Positions 61,727 to 64,000 of a stretch of DNA of 64,000 nt are shown piece by piece (position 1 is the stretch's first letter; each line of letters opens with the position of its first letter). The notes below the pieces were generated by a model, which had not been told where the DNA came from, made no database searches, and was given only the letters and a program-made list of their open reading frames with translations. Both the position numbers and the translations under genes were made by a program. Origin of the DNA: an uncultured Flavobacteriales bacterium (GTDB taxonomy: Bacteria > Bacteroidota > Bacteroidia > Flavobacteriales_F > PHOS-HE28); assembly GCA_937872175.1 (NCBI GenBank), contig CALMPI010000017.1, positions 62,001 through 126,000 on the forward strand. Direction: 5' to 3'.

Positions 61727-62587
61727 TTACCCACCGGCCAAGCGCCCCAGGTTCACCACCAAGTTCTGCGCGAACCAACCATCACCGGTCCTGAACACTT
61801 GCGGCTTGGCGGTTTGAGCGTCGCGTACGAACCCGAACCCGTCATCGAACGGAAGGAAGGCCACGATCTTGGTGTACGGTACCCTAAAGCTCTTTTGCGG
61901 CCCCGTGAAGTAGATGTGCTTGTCGGTGACGACCACGGTGCCCGTGTCCACATGGACCCGGTGAGTGGTGTACACCGGTGTGCCTTTGAAGGCGCCCACC
62001 CGGTAGTACACACCCTTCATCACGCGGATGCTCGCTCCTTGCGATGCGCCCTGCAACTCCCTCTTCGTCTTGTCTTCCAGGTAGTGGCACCGAGGGAACA
62101 TCCACACGACTTTCTCGCCCTTTTGCAGGTTCACCGGAACCGGTCCGTCTAGAAGGATGCGTTGAGGAACAATGTCGTTCAGCAGGTCGCGGATCACAGC
62201 GGCATGCACCACCCGGGTATGCGCACCGTTCACATCGAGGTCCTCCTCGGTGAGCTCGTACGCGGACTTCAGGCGCATCAGCTGCCGCTCTTCGGTAGCA
62301 TCCAGGATCCCATCCTCCAGGCAGCGCTCCACGCTGCGGCGCCAACCCTCTGCGATGGCGCCCCGGATGGTGTGTGCATCCAGGTCCCCGGCTCCGGTCT
62401 CCTTCTCCACCAGTGCGCGCAACGCCTCGTGTTGGGTCGGATCCACGATCGCGGCCGCCACCTGGCGTTGGAGGTCGACCTTGCGCTGTAGCAGTTCCGC
62501 CTGGCGGCGCTGTGCCCGCGCCTCACAGGCATCATGTCTGGACCGGAAGAGGCCGGCCGGCTTGCCGCAGTGGATGCAGGTACCCAT
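61727..62587 (-). CDS. Hypothetical protein with zinc ribbon and PH-like domain
   Basis: 286 residues. The N-terminus CIHCGKPAGLF plus RHDACEAR resembles a short zinc-binding knuckle. A helical middle (about 25-150) precedes a beta-rich C-terminal region (GVYYRVGAF, TTHRVHVDTGTVVVTDKHIYF, FRVPYTKIVAFLPF) typical of short bacterial PH-like domains. No signal peptide. The 3' end may be frameshifted (see findings). A TACCTTCA box lies 18 nt upstream. Confidence 0.65.
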   Translation of the reverse strand: MGTCIHCGKPAGLFRSRHDACEARAQRRQAELLQRKVDLQRQVAAAIVDPTQHEALRALVEKETGAGDLDAHTIRGAIAEGWRRSVERCLEDGILDATEERQLMRLKSAYELTEEDLDVNGAHTRVVHAAVIRDLLNDIVPQRILLDGPVPVNLQKGEKVVWMFPRCHYLEDKTKRELQGASQGASIRVMKGVYYRVGAFKGTPVYTTHRVHVDTGTVVVTDKHIYFTGPQKSFRVPYTKIVAFLPFDDGFGFVRDAQTAKPQVFRTGDGWFAQNLVVNLGRLAGG

Positions 62588-62605
62588 CAGGCTGTCGTGA
62601 CCGGC

Positions 62606-62613
62606 TGAAGGTA
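62606..62613 (-). promoter_or_regulatory. -7 box (TACCTTCA)
   Basis: Two mismatches to TAnnTTTG; same 8-mer as at 58360. Confidence 0.35.
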
Positions 62614-62748
62614 ATCAGCTCGGAGTTTCAGGCACACGCCGCGCCGCGGGAAGCCCGGACGCGATCCGTTGGTTGGCCACCGTTCATCGTGGAGTACAGA
62701 AGTCATCCCCCACATTTGAACACCTGAATTCCGAATGGTCAACAGTTT

Positions 62749-62756
62749 TATTTTCG
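62749..62756 (+). promoter_or_regulatory. -7 box (TATTTTCG), 4 nt before ATG
   Basis: One mismatch to TAnnTTTG within an AT-rich promoter region; predicts a leaderless mRNA. Confidence 0.5.
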
Positions 62757-62760
62757 TGGC

Positions 62761-63273
62761 ATGCGCGTGCTGCTCTATCTGTCCTCCGCCGTGGTGCTGT
62801 CCTCCTGCGCCTCCACAGTGTCCACCCGCACCACCAAGACCATGGACATCTACGGTCCCGGGGTGATCCATCATCCGGTGCTTGTGGATCTGGATGTGAA
62901 GGAGACCAAGGTGACCGGGAGCACGACGGTGATCAACTCGTCATCCGAAGAGAACGGGAAGCGCCTGGCGGTGATCGAGGCCTTGAAGGACTCGGGCGCC
63001 GATGTGCTGGTGCAGCCGGTTTACCAGATCGAGACGAAGGGCTCTCGCACGACCTATACCGTCACCGGTTTCCCGGCCACCTACAAGAACTTCCGACGTA
63101 TGGCCCCTGAGGATATCCCGTTGGTGCAGGCGGGGGTGCTACAGCGGGCGGAGGTCGCCGAACCCAAGGTGGCCAGCAAGCCGAAGGGGCGTGGCGCGGC
63201 CATCTTCTTCTCGGTACTGCTTTCCGTCGGGCTGGCGGTCGCCTTGGTGCTGGCCAGTCAGCCGGGGGGTTAA
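62761..63273 (+). CDS. Lipoprotein with C-terminal membrane segment
   Basis: 170 residues. The lipobox is LSSC (Cys16). A compact alpha/beta domain follows (LAVIEALKDSGADVLVQPVY, TYTVTGFPATYKNFRRM). A hydrophobic segment near the C-terminus (AAIFFSVLLSVGLAVALVLA) is preceded by KPKGRG. The domain resembles lipoproteins of Bacteroidota of unknown role. The TAA overlaps the convergent gene's stop (TTAA). Confidence 0.65.
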   Translation: MRVLLYLSSAVVLSSCASTVSTRTTKTMDIYGPGVIHHPVLVDLDVKETKVTGSTTVINSSSEENGKRLAVIEALKDSGADVLVQPVYQIETKGSRTTYTVTGFPATYKNFRRMAPEDIPLVQAGVLQRAEVAEPKVASKPKGRGAAIFFSVLLSVGLAVALVLASQPGG

Positions 63274-63599
63274 TCCCGGGGCACGAGCGCCTGTGGGTGT
63301 GTGCTTAGCGGTGGTCCCAAGCGAGCATTGCATTGCACTTCCGCTTCATGGAAGATCTGTTCCAGCTTTTCGTGCAAGTGTCCATTGGCCGCACACGGAA
63401 GGACATACGTTGCTTGGCTTGATGAAATGACCCAAGCGCCATCGTCCTTTCGGACCACATCCCAGCCATCGATCACCCCGCCGATGCGGATGTGATCCTT
63501 GGACCCGGTGATGCGATCGTCTGCGAAGACCAAGTCATCACGGTATCGCCAGAAGTGATTCAAATACGTCCCTAGTTCGGTGAGTGTGTGCTGGTGCAT
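63270..63599 (-). CDS. Hypothetical cytoplasmic protein
   Basis: 109 residues, no signal. It starts MHQHTLTELGTYLNHFWRYR and is mixed alpha/beta. A perfect TACGTTTG -7 box 4 nt upstream supports both the gene and its start. No family recognised. Confidence 0.6.
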   Translation of the reverse strand: MHQHTLTELGTYLNHFWRYRDDLVFADDRITGSKDHIRIGGVIDGWDVVRKDDGAWVISSSQATYVLPCAANGHLHEKLEQIFHEAEVQCNARLGPPLSTHPQALVPRD

Positions 63600-63603
63600 C
63601 GGA

Positions 63604-63611
63604 CAAACGTA
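63604..63611 (-). promoter_or_regulatory. -7 box (TACGTTTG), 4 nt before ATG
   Basis: Perfect TAnnTTTG on the minus strand. Confidence 0.6.
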
Positions 63612-63755
63612 GACCTAGGCGAACGGTGCGCGTTCCCTTAGTTGGTGGCTTTGATACCTACCATTCACGCGGGGGTCCATGTTCGTGCGCTGGGCCGGGC
63701 GCAGGTAGTTGCCACGCGAGTGGTCGCTCGCGCTAAATGGGGGCAGTGCTTGTGC

Positions 63756-64000
63756 TTAGCCGTTGAGCAGCAAATCCTCCAATCCTGTTCGGCTGCTGAT
63801 CTGGCGCACGGGTTCGGCTGCGCGAACTCGCATTGAGCCATCCTGGGTTCGCAACACAGCGTTCAATGTGGCCCGCACCTCTTCGTTGGCATGCTCCACG
63901 GTGCTCAGAACGCCCCTCGCCGACTGGAAGGCCAAGCGCTCTCGCAGCAATTCATCGGCGAAGCCACGCGAGATGAACTCCACCCCTGAGAAATCGAGGA
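63756..64000 (-). CDS. STAS-like (DUF4325) protein, cut by the window edge
   Basis: Only the C-terminal part is present; the frame is open to base 64000. The stretch LDFSGVEFISRGFADEL is characteristic of STAS-like DUF4325 domains (strand, then conserved Ser/Phe-Ala-Asp-Glu-Leu). These often accompany a histidine-kinase-like ATPase in regulatory pairs. The GTG at 63983 is internal and probably not the start. Confidence 0.6.
   Translation of the reverse strand, partial: LDFSGVEFISRGFADELLRERLAFQSARGVLSTVEHANEEVRATLNAVLRTQDGSMRVRAAEPVRQISSRTGLEDLLLNG

Noticed and set aside
61285-61734. Frame reading WRRTGVPPVWRGHRRDACAT
   Set aside because: This is the translation of the REP hairpins themselves, a well-known false gene pattern.
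63983-64000. GTG at 63983 as the start of the STAS-like gene
   Set aside because: The STAS-like motif begins upstream of it and the frame stays open to the window edge.

Overview
The window is a GC-rich (about two thirds G+C by eye) chromosomal segment of a member of the Bacteroidota, most probably an uncultured Flavobacteriales-related lineage. The evidence is the type IX secretion system (T9SS) protein PorZ next to recO, many proteins with T9SS type A or type B C-terminal sorting domains, the order ftsX-DUF3098-uppP-truB-queA, LytS/LytTR two-component proteins, and promoters of the Bacteroidota TAnnTTTG type with no Shine-Dalgarno sequences. No rRNA, tRNA or CRISPR array was seen.

Layout. 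1-13.3 kb: porZ, recO, an S9 oligopeptidase, a LysM lytic transglycosylase, pdxA, leucyl aminopeptidase, a type B T9SS adhesin and ribE. 13.3-32.6 kb: a region devoted to surface proteins and their regulation, bounded by two direct copies of a 76-bp repeat. It holds two paralogous cassettes, each with a LytTR response regulator, a beta-helix secreted protein and a three-unit EYWFD-repeat T9SS protein. It also holds a 2025-residue PKD/Ig adhesin whose stop codon overlaps the start of a LytS-type histidine kinase. Two promoters in this region share a pair of CCGGATCCTC repeats 21 bp apart, a plausible LytTR operator. 32.7-45.4 kb: mainly housekeeping genes (redoxin, purD, purQ, CDF metal exporter, dnaG, polyprenyl synthase) with a CotH/lamin-tail protein and another T9SS protein. 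45.4-56.4 kb: an outer-membrane barrel, rlmN, a MntA/HepT toxin-antitoxin pair, ispD, queA, truB, uppP, ftsX and leuS; leuS carries a low-GC in-frame insertion. 56.4-64 kb: accessory DNA with small secreted proteins, a REP-associated tyrosine transposase (RAYT) with its REP hairpins, an SBBP-type beta-propeller T9SS protein, and a STAS-like gene cut by the right edge.

Two themes cut across the window. First, at least a dozen genes have a TAnnTTYG-like -7 box ending only 4-6 nt before the start codon, which predicts leaderless mRNAs and also fixes two GTG starts (CDF transporter and RAYT). Second, the LytS/LytTR genes, the duplicated secreted-protein cassettes and the shared operator-like repeats look like one regulated cell-surface system. 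I do not recognise it as described; its function is inferred only from layout.
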